A stretch of DNA of 64,000 nucleotides. Source: Otatea glauca. Lineage: Eukaryota; Streptophyta; Magnoliopsida; Poales; Poaceae. The position numbers and the translations under genes were made by a program. Position 1 is the first letter of the stretch. Each line of letters begins with the position of its first letter. Below, one piece after another: positions 10,811 to 24,144 of this stretch. The stretch spans positions 30,628,104 to 30,692,103 of the forward strand of contig CM070725.1 in NCBI GenBank assembly GCA_036346275.1, given 5' to 3'. The notes under the pieces are model-generated. The model did no database searches, had not been told where the DNA came from, and worked only from the letters and a program-made list of their open reading frames with translations.

Positions 10811-12737
10811 CACAGAGACGGATCGACGCGAGAAGGGGAGGAAGCGGAGGAGAGGGAAGGGGTCACATGCGGAGGCGGAGACAGCGTGGAGGAGGTAGGG
10901 GTTGGGCGGCAGTGGCGGAATCAGGATTTTGCGAAGACCCGGGCCAACTACCGGCCAAGTCCAATTGCTATACCTAACAGCAAATGATGTCCATTCTAAT
11001 GTAGGATGAAAATTTGAAAAGTAACATACAAATTTAAGGAACTGACAACACGGTATATCCATTATCCAACGAATTGGAAAGATGTATCATCTAGCAACCT
11101 TTTGACACATTTCAAGTACATTATCGACCCATATATAAGGTGAACTGCATTTTAGATTGATCACTGAAGCAACAAACAACCAGTTTTAAATTTCACCATT
11201 GAACATACAGATCAATAGATCAGTGAACATGTGTGTTGAACCATATATAAGGTGAATTGCATGTGTGTTGAACTGAAGATCACTGATTTATTTTTGAGTC
11301 TAAAGACCAATAGATCAGTGAACATGTGTGCTGAACTAAAAATGAAGATAACTGAGTAGAACATCACAAAAATATGAGTGACTTTTGATATCACTGAACT
11401 TTAGATGGATCAGACCAGTGAAACACAATGGACAAAATAGTACTCTGAGTCCCCACATTCAGATAGTTAGACCAAAATTGTGTAGAGGCTTTGGCTACCA
11501 CTTGTGACAATAGTGTTGGGTAGTGAAAGATATATCCGTTCGGAGGCCAACACCGACGAGGTCATCGGCGGCTGCGACATCACCGCCACGATCACAATCA
11601 TCGACCCAGGGCCGGCTGTCAGAACTCAAATGTGGCCTTAAGACCTCAACTCTCACATGTGGCTCAGTGGGTGGTTGTTTGGTACCTGTAGAATGTAGTG
11701 GAGCAGTGGAGCTCGCTCGGAGCTGGAGCGCTGGTCGGCTGGATCCCGGAGACGAAGGGCAGGACCTAGAACACTAGGACAGGGCAGAGTCCCAGAGGTA
11801 GGAGGTGGGCGGCGCTGGCGTGGTGGCGCGCCGTGGCTGGACGATGACTAAGAAGTCAGCGAGCCGCAATCGCAGCCACACACCTGCGCCTGCGCAGGTG
11901 GAGCTCGTCGCGCCTGTCGCCGATCGCCGGTCGCCGTCGGGGAGAGCTTGTGGAGGGGACCAACTGCACGAGCTGTCAGCGCACGCTGCACACAGCAGCG
12001 GCGGCGCATAGGCACAAACAGGGAGCAAGCTGCGAGCTGCTGTCTACTAGGTTTTTACATTTTGGGCTTTTGGCTTGCTTAGTTGCTTATTCGTAAGACT
12101 ACTGCTACTTGGACCACGCCCGGGACCCCAGTTCTGCCCTTGTTGGGCGTCGCTAGGTTATGGCGGCGACGCGGTGCATGGGGGAAAGGAGGAGGAGGCG
12201 CCCTTGTTTGGCGGCACTAAGTTATGGTGGCGGCGCGGTGCAGGGGGAGAGGAGGAGGAGGAGACGACGGCGCATTGCAAGACTGAGCTCGGGTGGGAGG
12301 CGCGGTGTTGACTCAGACCAAGCGAACTTTTCTTTTTTGCATCAAACGAAGCGGACCTCCCTGGAAAGCACCAGAGGGATCCGACGGACCGGGGACAACA
12401 GGATCCTATTTGGGCCAATCAAACAAAAAATGGGACCGTGGTGGACAGGACCATCCCGGTCACCGCTGCCAAACACGCCCTAATATAGATGAATAGGTAT
12501 GAGTTGAAATTGCATATTGGACCGTATCCCACACATGCAATATGTATCGGCCCAAGTGTCCAATTTTATTCTAATTTATATTTTGTGTGGATACTCTGCA
12601 TATAGGTATCCATCACATATCGGCCATGTATTTGTATCTGATACGGGATACGAGCCCTCACTGGCGTATCGGGGTAACAGAGCATTAGTACAATCAAACT
12701 AGCAAGGTGGCATGCACAGTTGCGCCGCTAGATATGT
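10811..12737. other. Unclassified intergenic DNA
   Basis: I see no gene I can support. 10910 starts with CAGTGGCGGAATCAGGA, which resembles hAT-type terminal inverted repeats, but I found no convincing partner. 11140-11400 contains loose repeats of GATCAGTGAACATGTGTG. 11640-12480 is GC-rich with short unsupported frames. 12490-12720 is rich in repeated TATCGG and GGTATCC words. None of these was assigned to a family. Confidence 0.5.
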
Positions 12738-12739
12738 TA

Positions 12740-12930
12740 CTCCCTCCCGTCCACAAAAGCTTGACGTTTTAGTATGGCCTAAGTAAGTTTCAAAACTTTA
12801 CCTATAAAAATATTTTGAACTATTTAGATTGGGAACACAAAATAAAGTGCAATAGTTTTTAGTGGTTAAGGTTATATTTTGGAGATTATGTCGATGTCCA
12901 AAATATCAAGCTTTTGTGAATTGGAGTGAG
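12740..12930. mobile_element. Stowaway-type (Tc1/mariner) MITE
   Basis: A 191-bp element begins CTCCCTCCCGTCCACAAAAG and ends in the near-perfect inverted copy (CTTTTGTGAATTGGAGTGAG). It is flanked by TA on both sides (12738-12739 and 12931-12932). CTCCCTCC termini and a TA target duplication are hallmarks of grass Stowaway elements. It has no coding capacity, so it would have moved with a transposase supplied in trans. Confidence 0.9.
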
Positions 12931-12932
12931 TA

Positions 12933-13421
12933 GTTTGTAGTTATACCAGTCTGATTTGTAAAATTTAACTAAAAATACATTTAAGGTTTACGCTATTATT
13001 ATCCATTGCATTTGCATGAAGGGAGTTTTTTTAACTTGTAGGTAGCTTTTGTACAATAATGTATATTCACTTAAAGATCCACTATAATTGATTATGTAGA
13101 TTTTAATGAGAGAAAAGGGTAAAAGAAACAAATTGGCAGTGCCCTCCAAAGATTATCCTCTATTAACACCTTTTGAGCTTATATTGCTTTGCCATAATCA
13201 TTGTTGGTTGGATATTTATGTGATTGCCCAACTTGACTACATCGAAAGGATCTGAGAACCCCTAACGATTATTTGCTTGCCCTTCTTCGAATCATGCATA
13301 TCCATGTAGATTTTTTTTTATTTGCCTATTTAGCCAGCTCCATAACCCATACATATTTTGGAGATGCTTTTGTTAGAAGCTTGGAGATATACCATTTGAT
13401 ATTTAGAGCTTTCCGATCTTA
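12933..13421. other. Unclassified AT-rich DNA
   Basis: There is no supported gene or element. It ends at the target site of the Tat insertion (ATAGC, 13422-13426). Confidence 0.5.
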
Positions 13422-13426
13422 ATAGC

Positions 13427-14084
13427 TATTTGCACCAAAATTCGGCAATATATCCAGATCAGGCAATAAAATCAAAGATACGGAAACAAATGAAGGATTA
13501 GAAAGAATCCAAGATATTTGGTAACTGCAAGGTTTTTAAGGAAACAATCGTCCAAGATAAGGCCGACGCAGATACGGGCTCTGAAGCGTGTTGTAATAGG
13601 ACACGATCGGCCGAATGGTATAAAAGAAGAGCCAAAGCAAGCCACGGAATAAAAAACAACACATACAAACAACTAGCTTTTACTTTTCATCTACTTTTCC
13701 TGTCGACTAGGAGTAGTTATTATAATTCAGCCTTTGTAATCGATTTTGATCAATAAAGTTGCGCATCGCCGATTGTTGATCTTCGTCAATTACATCCCAG
13801 GTTCGATTTGTTCTGATTTTGTTGCGCATCGCCTTCTTCAGAATCGATCTACCTTTATCCTCTGATTAGCCTTAATCGGCTAATTAGATCTACCCTGTTA
13901 CTTTGATCTTGATCAGCTTCAAGCTGATTAAGTTTAAGCCGATTGATCTTGACGATCGGCTTTGAGTGAATTTTATTGTTTTTACCTTGTCGATTCCAGG
14001 TCAAATCGACTGGCACGCTCTGAACCAGGTGTTCATCTGGTGTGCTGTTGTCAGAAACCCTACATCAAGTTTTTGACGCCAACA
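13427..14084 (+). repeat. 5' LTR of the Tat element
   Basis: 658 bp, ending in GCCAACA. Its first bases read TATTTGCACC where the 3' copy has TGTTTGCACC, so the canonical TG start is mutated here. It contains a TATA box (13617-13626). Several ATCGGC/GCCGAT words are present. Confidence 0.95.
13617..13626 (+). promoter_or_regulatory. TATA box in the Tat 5' LTR
   Basis: GGTATAAAAG lies in the U3/R part of the LTR. The same box is found in the 3' LTR at 24543-24552. It is the probable core promoter for the genomic RNA. Confidence 0.6.
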
Positions 14085-14090
14085 CACTCT

Positions 14091-14108
14091 TGGCACGCCC
14101 GGTGGGAC
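14091..14108 (+). other. Candidate primer binding site
   Basis: TGGCACGCCCGGTGGGAC begins six bases after the LTR end and directly precedes the gag ATG at 14110. The position fits a PBS and it starts with TGG, the complement of a tRNA CCA end. I cannot say which tRNA it matches. Confidence 0.55.
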
Positions 14109-14109
14109 C

Positions 14110-16379
14110 ATGTCTACGTCAGGGAAGTCGATTCCGCCTTCCGATCTCAACTCAGAAGCTATAATCGTCCCAACCATGGACGATTTATCTGCGGAACAAC
14201 GCCAAGAAATTGAAGCCCGGAAAGCTGCGCTGGAAGAGATGATGCTAAGTTGCTATCAGAAAACAAGACGTGGCGTCACTCAAAAATCCGCCCTGCCGAC
14301 GGTCAACGCCCTGGGTGATGCGGGTGTAACAGAACAGGTAAGCCGATATCTACCCGCTCAGGCCGAATTATCGGCTATGATTAATCAATCTGTACACCAC
14401 GCCTTGATAAACCAATCATCGGCTCTAGTGACAACCCTTAAGCCGATGATAGCAAATAGCGTCAAAACTATAGCCCAGGAGTTAGCCTCGTCAGGAAGTC
14501 TGCTAGATCCATTGCAAGCTCTGCCAAATTATCCTGTTTTTTCGGTATCACAGAACACGCAGAGCACGATGGCCGATCCTAAGCCATCGGCCATGACCTC
14601 ACCTCCCACGATGATGCCCACACAACCTACGGTCATATTGCCTAGGGATCCTCGGTCAAGTGGGGTGAGCCATTACCACGCCTATACCGACGTCGCTAAG
14701 TTAGATTCATCCATCAATCTGCCGCCGCCGGCTCCATTTTATGCTTTTCCCCAATCGGTTTCACAGCCGATTGGTTCCGAGAGATACTCCCAAGAGCCTA
14801 CCCTGCTTAGAAACCCAGGGCCACACAGGGTAGTAACATACTCAGAACCATTTATCCCGGTACCGGAAACTCAAACTAGGCATAATCGGCACGATCAATA
14901 TAATCGAATGCCGACGGCACGGCATAATTGGCAACCCGAGCTTGCACTCGGGGGGCAGGATGCAGAGTATGACCGACATTATCAAGGGCCTGCTATGCCA
15001 GTGGCCGATAATGCTAACTGGGCCGATCAAATCTCTGCCGTTTTGAGGGATCAATTCGGCATACAACCAAAAGGGAAAGTTATCGGCTATAGAAAGCCAT
15101 ACCCCGATTACATAGATCGTATGCCCTACCCTCATAATTTTAGAGTCCCGGACTTCGCCAAATTCTCTGGGGATGACTCGATCACCACCTTGGAGCATGT
15201 TGGACGCTTTATCGCACAATGCGGTGAAGCAGCCCAGTCCGACGGCTTGAAAATTAGGCTGTTTCCGTTGTCTTTATCTGGGGCAGCATTTACTTGGTTC
15301 ACCTGTTTGCCTCCGAATTCGGTCCATTTATGGAACGATTTGGAAAGCCGATTCCATGAATATTTCTTTTCGGCGATGCGGAGCTTAGAATTTCAGATTT
15401 AAGTTCAGTACGTCAGAAGTTTGGGGAATCGGTGACAGATTACATCAAAAGGTTTAGAGAAATTAGGAATCGGTGTTTTAGCGTTACGTTGCCTGACAAC
15501 CAACTTGCCGATCTAGCATTTCAAGGTCTGATCCCGCCGCTTAGGGAGAAGTTTGGAGGCCAAGAATTTACCGACCTCAGCCACTTATTGCATCGCGTAT
15601 CGGCTCAAGAAAGCCGATTCACTGATAAAACGTTCAAAGATAGATTCAAAAATAACAACAACAAAGAAAAGGACAAGGCTAAGGTAAATATGGTTGAATA
15701 TTGTCCTAGTGATTCGTCGGAAGACGAGGAATCAGAAATAAACATAGCCGAATGGGTAAAAGGATCCAAGAAATCTTTAGTCTGTTCTTGGCTTAAGCCG
15801 ACTAGGAACAAGTCGGAAGTCAAATACTCTTTCGATGTTTTCAAGTGCGATCGTATTTTTGATTTAATTCTGCAAGAAAAGATAATACGATTGCCAGAGG
15901 GACATGTGATACCGCCGCCCGATGAGATCAAAAAACGCAGGTATTGCAAGTGGCATCATTCTTATTCACATAACACTAATGACTGCAATATCTTCCGTCA
16001 ACAGATCCAGTCTGCTATTGAAGATGGTCGGTTGAAGTTTGCCGATGAGCCGACCATGCAGGTGGATGTCGATCCGTTTCCTATCAATATGGTACATTGC
16101 TCGGCTAAAGGAAAAGAGCCGATGCAAGACGAGCAGAAAAAAGATCGACGAGTTAACATACAATCAAGCTCGGACGACGGCCAGACACTGCAGATTACCA
16201 TCGGTTCCTTACAAATAGAAGCCGATCGAGAAGGGAAAAATTCAAGGACCATTAAACCCAAGGGGAATCCCCAAGTGGGTAAATGGTACAAAGCAGAAAA
16301 GTCTCCAAGTCAGCCAGCGAAAAAGTTAGGTCCGACATTCTCGCAATTAATGGAGAAATATGAAAGGATGAACAGCTGA
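14110..16379 (+). pseudogene. gag: gag of the Tat element, frameshifted
   Basis: The first frame starts at ATG 14110 and runs to 15402. It contains a long variable N-terminal part and the start of the gag core (VPDFAKFSG ... LESRFHEYFFS, about 15150-15370). A one-base shift near 15374 moves the rest of the core (SVTDYIKRFREIRNRC) into the next frame, open to 16379. The C-terminal part has a Cys/His cluster (YCKWHHSYSHNTNDC, about 15942-15990) that may act like a zinc finger, then ends QLMEKYERMNS. Before the shift the protein would be about 750 residues, normal for long Tat gags. The 30-base gap to the pol frame shows that gag and pol were separate or joined by recoding. Confidence 0.9.
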
Positions 16380-16409
16380 CCACAGTATCATACCCACCGG
16401 TCGGATAAT

Positions 16410-19400
16410 TTGTACCGTACGGAGAACGTGGAGAGGGCGCATAGAAGGTGTCCCTTTTGGCAATTTTGCTGGGAGAGAAGAGTAGCGTTACCATCACCGT
16501 ATACCTGCCCGATGGAACATTATCCTCGAGACGATTGGCCAATGCAATCGGCTAGAGATAGGCTATCTGGGCCGATCAGAAAGCAAGACAGAAGTCACAG
16601 AAGGCCGGTCCATGAAAGATTATCTAAACCGGATCAAGAACAAAGCCAAGCCAAGACACACAAGACCAGTTCTAACCAGAAAGACTTGGCTGGTCAGATA
16701 CGAAAGCCGGTGGAACCTAAACCCAGGTGGTGCCCATCAGGCCTGAGCAAATCACAACGACGACGGCTTCAGAGACTAAGGACGCAAGAAATTCGTGAAG
16801 CCGATGCTAAGAAAGAAAGAGACGAAGTATTTAATGAACTTCGTACAATGAGATGCGTCAAAAAAGAGTGGAGAAGAAAAGAGCAAGCCGAAGAAGATTT
16901 CGAATCGGCTGATGACTTGGATTCGCCCATGATTCGGCATGACACACCTCCCATGGATGTCAACATGGTATTTACATTGCCGGCCGAGTTCAAAGTCAGA
17001 ACTGAATCGGCCAAAGAGGCAGTTGCTCAGTTATGCTCCGGAGTGCAGAGCGCCATCTTTGAGAAACCCAAAGATGATCACCGGCATCTGAAACCCCTGT
17101 ACCTGAAAGGATATATAAATGGCAAGCCGATATCAAGGATGCTGGTAGACGGAGGCGCCACAGTGAATCTAATGCCATACACCACATGTAAAAAACTGGG
17201 CAAGACTGATGAAGACTTAATCAAAACTAACATGGTTTTGAATGACTTCACAGGCGACCCTACAGAAGCAAAAGGTGTCATGGTCACAGAATTGACTGTC
17301 GGTAGTAAGACTTTGCTGACAGCGTTCTTTGTAATTGATGCCAAAGGAAATTACAGTGTGTTGCTCGGACGGGATTGGATTCATGCAAACTGCTGTATCC
17401 CATCGACCATGCATCAAGCGCTTGTTCAATGGAACGGAGAAGAAGTTGAAGTCGTTACAGCCGATACATCGGCTCATATTGCCATGGCTAGCTCCGATGC
17501 GAATTGGCGACACGAAGAAGCTGGCTGCATATCGGGCAAGGCGCTGGACGACTGCGATTTCATATGCGTAAGCAAATCTGGACTGATGCCGATCAGTGTC
17601 AAGCCTGGCACCTTTGATCGGGCAAATGAAGTGTTGCGCCGATGGAGACAAGAAAAGCATTGAAGGCGCTACAGGACAAAATGCAAAGCTATCGGCAAAC
17701 AACGGATAGCTACGAAGCCATAGAAGACTTCGAAGAAATATAAAAGTTGGGGCAAGGGTTCACGTCTACCGATTTGCTTGAAGAAGTCGATATAGGTAAT
17801 GGTGACAGAAAAAGACCAACTTTTGTCAGTGCAAATTTAGATGTAAAATACAAAGAAGGGCTAATAAAAATACTTAGAAATTATAAAGATTGTTTCGCTT
17901 AGGAGTATCATGAAATGCCCGGATTGAGCCGTCAATCGGTGGAACATCGGCTACCTATAAAATCGGACTATCGGCCATTTAAACGATGTCGAGCGTTTTA
18001 ATCCACCTTGTACCAAGTCATAAAAGAGGAGATAGAACGATTGTTGGAAGCAAAGTTTATCAGGCCTTGCCGATACGCTGAATGGGTTTCCAACATCGTT
18101 CCGGTAATGAAGAAAAATGGAAAACTTCGAGTGTGCGTCGACTTCAGAGATTTGAACAAGGCGACGCCAAAAGACGAATACCCTATGCCAATAGCCGATA
18201 TGCTCATCGATGCTGCATCAGGAAACAAGATCATAAGCTTTCTGGATGGTAATACCGGGTATAACCAGATACTCATGGCAGAAGCCGATATACCAAAGAC
18301 AGCCTTCAGATGTCCCGGTGCAATAGGGTTATTCGAGTGGACCGTAATGACTTTCGGTTGAAAAATGCCGGAGCAACGTATTAGCGAGCAATGAATCTGA
18401 TCTTTCACGACTTAATCGGCCACATCGTCGAAATTTATATTGACGATGTAGTGGTAAAATCTGCAGAAGATTTCCAACATCTGGCCGATTTAGAAAGGGT
18501 GTTTAAAAACATAAGGTCGCACGGTTTGAAGATGAATCCTTACAAGTGCGCGTTTGGCGTGTCGGCTGGACAATTCTTAGGCTTTATGGTACATGAAAGA
18601 GGGATCGAAGTTAGCCAAACAAGGGTCAAGGCCATAGCCAATACTAAGCCACCAACATGCAAAAACGAGTTACAAAAGTTGATCGGCAAAATCAACTACC
18701 TCCGTCGGTTCATCTCGAACCTCTCGGGTAGGATTCGTGCTTTTACTCCATTACTGAAGTTGAAAGACAATGAAGAATTTATATGGGGAGCCGATCAGCA
18801 GGAAGCATTTGACGAAGTAAAAAGGTATTTATCCAACCCTCCAGTCCTGGCCGCACCGCAAAAGGGTATTCCTTTCAGATTGTACGTCTCGGCTGAAGAA
18901 GATACTATTGGAGCCGTTTTGGCACAAGAAGTACATGGCAAAGAAAGAGTTATCTTTTATTTGAGCCGACTATTGCTAGACGCAGAAGTCAGGTACCCTT
19001 TTATCGAAAAACTATGTTTGTCATTGTACTTCTCATGTACAAAGCTGAGGCACTACATACTAGCATCGGCTTGTAAAGTCATATGTAAAACCGATGTTAT
19101 AAAATATATATTATCAGCTCCAATTTTGCGAGGTCGACTTGGCAAATGGGCGTACGCCTTGGTCGAGTTCGACTTATCTTATGAATCGGCCAAAGCAGTC
19201 AAAGGACAAGTCCTAGCCGATTTTATAACAGGACGTGACACGGCGACAAATTTAGTCTTGGTCGCGCCATGGCAATTGTTCTTTGATGGATCAGTATGCG
19301 AGAAAGGATATGGTATCGGTATTGTACTCACTTCACCTAGAGGGCATAGCTTCGAATTTGCATTCCGGCTAAATAGCCGATGTTCAAACAACCAGGCCGA

Positions 19401-20976
19401 GTACGAAGAATTACTCAAAGGCTTACAGTTGTTGGAAAATATTGGAGTGAGTGCTGTTGAGGCATATGGTGATTCACTATTAGTAGTACAGCAAATAAAA
19501 GGAGAATACCAATGTCGAGATGAAGTACTTTTAAAATATTTAGGGCAATGCGCAGAAATCATCGGCTCTTTTACATCATTTTCTATCGGTCATGTTCCTC
19601 GAGAACTGAACGATAGAGCTAATGCTTTGGCCCAACAAGCATCAGGGTATAAGGATGTTGGCCAAAGTCAGGAAACTGAACTGGTAGATAAAGCAATAAT
19701 GTGCACGGATATTGCTGATTGGAGGACGCAAATAAAAGACTATCTAGTCGACCCATCTAAGCCGACGGAACGAAGAATACGGCAACAAGCATTGAAGTAC
19801 GTTATCATGGACGGTATACTGTATTATCGGACTATGGAAGGTTTGTTGCTAAGATGTCTTGAGGCTGAAGAAGCCCGAGTGGCGATGGGTGAAGTGCATG
19901 AAGGCATTTGTGGTTCTCATCAATTGGCACATAAAATGAAATGGATGCTTAGGCGGACAGGTTATTTTTGGCCGACGATGCTAGAGGATTGCTTCAGATA
20001 TTACAAAGGATGTCAGACATGTCAAAAGTTTGGCAACGTACAACTAGCATCAGCATCGGCTTTGCATCCAATTATCAAACCTTGGCCGTTCAGAGGTTGG
20101 GGTATAGATATAATCGGCCAAATATTTTCTGCTTCGAGTAAAGGCCATAAATTTATTCTGGCCGCAACCGATTATTTCTCAAAATGGGTCGAAGCTATAC
20201 CGCTCAAGAAGGTGACTAGCGTTGAGGCGATTAGTTTTGTGAATGAACATATCGTCCATCGGTTTGGAATACCACAAACAATCACGACCGATCAAGGTAC
20301 GGTATTCATGTCTAACGAGTTTCAAGGTTATGCAACGAGTCTAGGGATCAAATTGTTAAACTCTTCGCCGTATTACGCTCAGGCTAATGGACAGGCCGAG
20401 TCTTCTAATAAAACACTTATTAAGTTGATCAAAAGAAAGATTGATGAAAAACCGAGGAATTGGCACTCAACACTATCAGAGTCATTGTGGGCCTATCGGC
20501 TATCTTATCACGGGGCGACAAAGCTTTCACCTTACCAGTTGGTGTATGGACAGGAAGCCGTTCTACCTGTGGAGGTCAACATTGAGTCGGTACGAATAGC
20601 CAGACAGAATGGTTTGTCGGCTCAAGATTACAATGAATTAATAATAGACAACTTGGATGAGCTAGCAGAATTACGTTTGTCTACACTTGATCGGCTTAAA
20701 AAGAATAAGATCAGAGTTGTAAGGGCATATAATAAAAAAGTCGTTCTTAAATCTTTCGATTTAGCCGATTTGGTGTGGAAAACAATACTGCCTGTTGGTT
20801 CTAAAGATAACCGATTTGGGAAATGGTCACCTACGTGGGAAGGACCATACAGAATTAATCGACTAGTCGGCGGAAACTCGTACTTACTGGAAACACTCGA
20901 GGGGTTTGTGCTACCGAAAGCTATTAATGGAAAGTACTTGAAGAAATATTACCCTAGTGTCTGGGTCGGAGCCTAG
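16410..20976 (+). pseudogene. pol: pol of the Tat element: PR, RT, RNase H, second RNase H, integrase; broken
   Basis: Protease has DGGATVNLM with Asp at 17148-17150 and ends near LLGRDWIH. RT runs about 18000-18650, with KNGKLRVCVDFRDLN and the catalytic YIDD at residues 16-19 of the 18391-20976 frame. The first RNase H (about 18860-19120) reads LYVSAEED where a catalytic Asp is expected, as known for Tat. A second RNase H starts with FDGS near residue 298. Integrase has an HHCC finger and D573, D634 and E670, so exactly 35 residues separate the last two. Breaks are frame shifts near 17645 and 18358 and stops at 17741 (TAA), 17900 (TAG), 17999 (TAA) and 18382 (TAG). All damage lies in the protease-RT linker and RT; the last 861 codons are open. 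Confidence 0.95.
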
Positions 20977-21135
20977 CCGACTAAAGGTCTTGTTCAAAAC
21001 CGAGATAAACACGATGCTGTTAATCGGTTGAAAGAATTGCAAACTCGAAGATAACGAGTTACAAAACATTCCATAAGCGTTCAGAACAAAGTGTTTTCAA
21101 AACAATCAGCAAAGTTTGACAGATCAGAAGTTCGA

Positions 21136-24026
21136 TCATAGAATGCCCGATCCAGGGAGAGTTGCGCCCAAAGCCGACAACGCGCCTGCAGCCCTTGCAA
21201 TCACGTCTTGGATATCATCAAGGATTCGCTCGTCTTCTTTGGCGCTACCCAGGACTGGTACCACTTTAGCCGATTGATCCTTCACGCGTGCCACAGCCGT
21301 TGCAATCTCAATTTTTTCACCCTTTATTTCCGACATTGTTTCTTCCATGGAGACTTGGCCTTCTTGAATTTGTTTCTCTGTTTTGGCCAATTCTTCCAGA
21401 AGAAATTTCTTCGTATTTTCAAGCTTAGAGAGGGACTCCTTGGTCGATTTCAGCTTCTGCGCGTTGGCATCAAACTTGCGTTTCTTTGCCTTTGCATCTG
21501 CGACCAGTTCATCCAGGAGTTTCTTGTCGGCTTCTTGGGCTTCACGTTGGCTGATCCTTGCAGTTTGCCTCTACTTCAGATCTTCTGTCGTCTAGATGGC
21601 AAACATTGAGGAGAGCTGCCATGGCTTCTGGGGGTAAGTCGGCTTCAACGGAGGCCATGGCGTCTCGGATCGGCTGGTTATTTGACAAAATTTCCGACTG
21701 AGGCCTTGTAACCAAGTCGAAAAGCTTGTTAAGTTTTCTTTCATGCCCGGGAGGTAATAGCGGCAAATGATGCTTTTACGATACTTGAAGAATTTTTCTG
21801 AATTCAGCACCAGGGTCGGACGCCATGATTTCTGGATCTTCAAGATCAGCCAAGGAAAAGCCTAATAGATCAGTCGGGTCTGATGGCTCTGGAGAGAGTG
21901 TGACGACAGGCTCTGACATCGGCTTTGATGGGGAGACAGGAGTCGTAATGTTTGGAAGGTTTGCTAAGATTTTTGCAACTTGGGCAGATTGAGTCGGCTG
22001 CAGGAGATGCACGGATGGTTAGTCAATATATTCGAAGAAATAATAGCCGACACATATAGCCTATCGATAATATGACAAGGTTCACCTGTGCAGTGGCCGA
22101 AGTATGAGGAGAGCTCTCACCACTTTGCTCCTGAGGTTTAGGCCCTTTCTTTGCTGGAGCTTTAGTGTACTTTGTTTTCTTCTTTTCTGGAAACATAATC
22201 GGCTATAAGTTAGTTGAAAAAAGCAAGGATAAAATATCAGCCGATTATTTTTACTTACTTGGTTGCTTCTTCTCAATGTCCGATAGAGATGGACTTTGAA
22301 TTCCCAGTACCTGAGGTATACCCTGTAAGGCCAGTCATCTCAAGTGACCTCTTTGCTTGGCCCTTTGCTTGATTGGCGAAATCGCTTTTTGCCGAGCTTT
22401 AGTCTGAAAATAAGAAACAAAGAATAAGAGTATGCTTAAAGAAATTAATATACAAAAGAGTATTAATCGATCCGATACCTTATCAGTATCTATAAGACTT
22501 GTGTTAGTATAACCCGAAGAGTTAGTTTCATCGCTTGATTCGCTGTTAGTCTCTACCGTCGGCTCAGAAAGATTTGGAAGAAACTCATTAACAATAGCCG
22601 ATAGTGACTTGTCAGAATATAACGCACTTGCAACGGATGACCACCATAAAGAGAAGCGCTCTGAGCGACGGGTATTCAACACAAAATGAGGTAAGTCTTT
22701 GATCCGAGCTCGTCGGCAATCTCAATCACAAGGTTGGTGCGGTGGCATTGCGGACCCTAGCTCTTGGTCAAGCCGATCAAGCAATGGCAGACTGGGGATG
22801 ACCTGACCGAAGCCTAACTGCCGAGCATAAACTGAAGGATTGTAGAATTCATATGAAGGTTGGAACGTCCGATTCCTGGTGTGCAGACCGACATGTAGAA
22901 TGCTGGGCGATATGAAAATCTTGAACAAATCTAAAGAATTATGCGGCATCGAGCCTTTATCGACTTCAAGGTGAAGAAAAGAAGGCGCGGAAAATCGGTT
23001 GTACTTGTATAACTGAAGAAATCATTACATTTGAAATCATTGCTATCAAGTTGCGTAAAAATAACAGATATTTCTTAGAGCCGATAGGGTAACCTTTGTC
23101 TCATTTCCAGAGCACATCATGAACCTTTCCCCGTACGATCGGCTAGCTATGAACTGAGGTATCATACCTTCTGGGGTATCTTCTCGGGGGAAAACCGTAT
23201 CTTCAGAAGGATTCAACTCAAATGATCGGCTGAATAAGCAATATAACCAAATCTGAATAAACCAGAGAGGTCCTCCTACATTTCCGACGATGAATTTTGA
23301 AAATCCAGTGAACAGCCGACACCTTATTATGTGCATCATCTGATAAACTGCGCCTAGGAATATCTTTCCAAGTGCCAGCCGACGCCCCTCTACCAGTTGT
23401 TCTGCTATGGTTTGATATACTTGAGTTGGTCCTAGAGAAGCACCACAAAATAAAAATCGGTCTAGCCAGAGATTCAAGAAAGCAACATGCTCCTCATCCG
23501 ACACTATCCCATTGACCTTGTTGTTATTTCTGATATATTTCACCCATCCTTCACCCTTGGATTTAATAAGTTTATACTTAGGCTTGGCACTGTAAACCGA
23601 TACTTGGTCTCCATCAGGTCTCAAGCAACACAATTGAGCAATATCCAAAAGGGTTGGGCCGACAAGACCGGTGCGGAATATGAAGGCATTAAAAGTGTCC
23701 GACCAGAAGTAACAAGCCGTGGCCACTAAGGGCTCATTGGCCTCCGGATCGGCTAAAGAAAGGGGGAGACATTCAGCTATGCCCATTTTTTCCCATTCGA
23801 CCCTCTTTTGAGCTGCTACACGAATATACCATGATCTCCACCCTTTAAGAGCCGTCGGCCAAGCCCTGAAACTCTTAGTCCAACCCTCTATGTTGTGCCC
23901 CGAAGCCGACAAAGGAAGGCGAGGATTTCTTCGTTATTCTTGAATCGGACTCTAAATTTCCTCTGGACCCAGATAAAATTGGTCTTTGCTGTTTGGGATC
24001 GGAATGAATACCTGAGAAGGATCCAT
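21136..24026 (-). pseudogene. Antisense extra gene of the Tat element, plant-mobile-domain-like, multi-exon
   Basis: Running opposite to gag-pol, it starts at an ATG at 24024-24026 about 120 bases after a TATA box and ends with TGA at 21136-21138. The main frame (23912-23046) contains FWSDTFNAFIF and LDIAQLCCLRPDG, typical of the plant mobile domain (aminotransferase-like) family. The next exon has YNPSVYARQLGFGQ. Spliced structure is visible: donor/acceptor pairs fit introns near 22480-22400, 22258-22190 and 22088-21995. The last exons encode a coiled-coil region (MEETMSEIKGEKIEIATAV). Two frame changes between 24026 and 23912 suggest decay. Antisense extra ORFs before the 3' LTR are known in Tat elements such as Grande; their role is unknown. 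Confidence 0.7.
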
Positions 24027-24144
24027 AGAAGCAATTCTGGCAGCCGATTGGAAGCAGTGCGCAAAAGCCGATTGGAACCTTGACAAACAAAGCGATTGTG
24101 GATGAATCGAGAGCTTGTACGCGTGAAGAATGGGTCCCGGGAGG

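Noticed and set aside
10910..11515. hAT-type transposon starting CAGTGGCGGAATC
   Set aside because: No matching inverted repeat was found at the other end, and the possible 8-bp duplication (TTGGGCGG/TTGGGTAG) has two mismatches.
11671..12480. Element bounded by GGTTGTTTGG and a similar inverted end near 12470
   Set aside because: The match is only about a dozen bases with gaps, and no target duplication could be seen.
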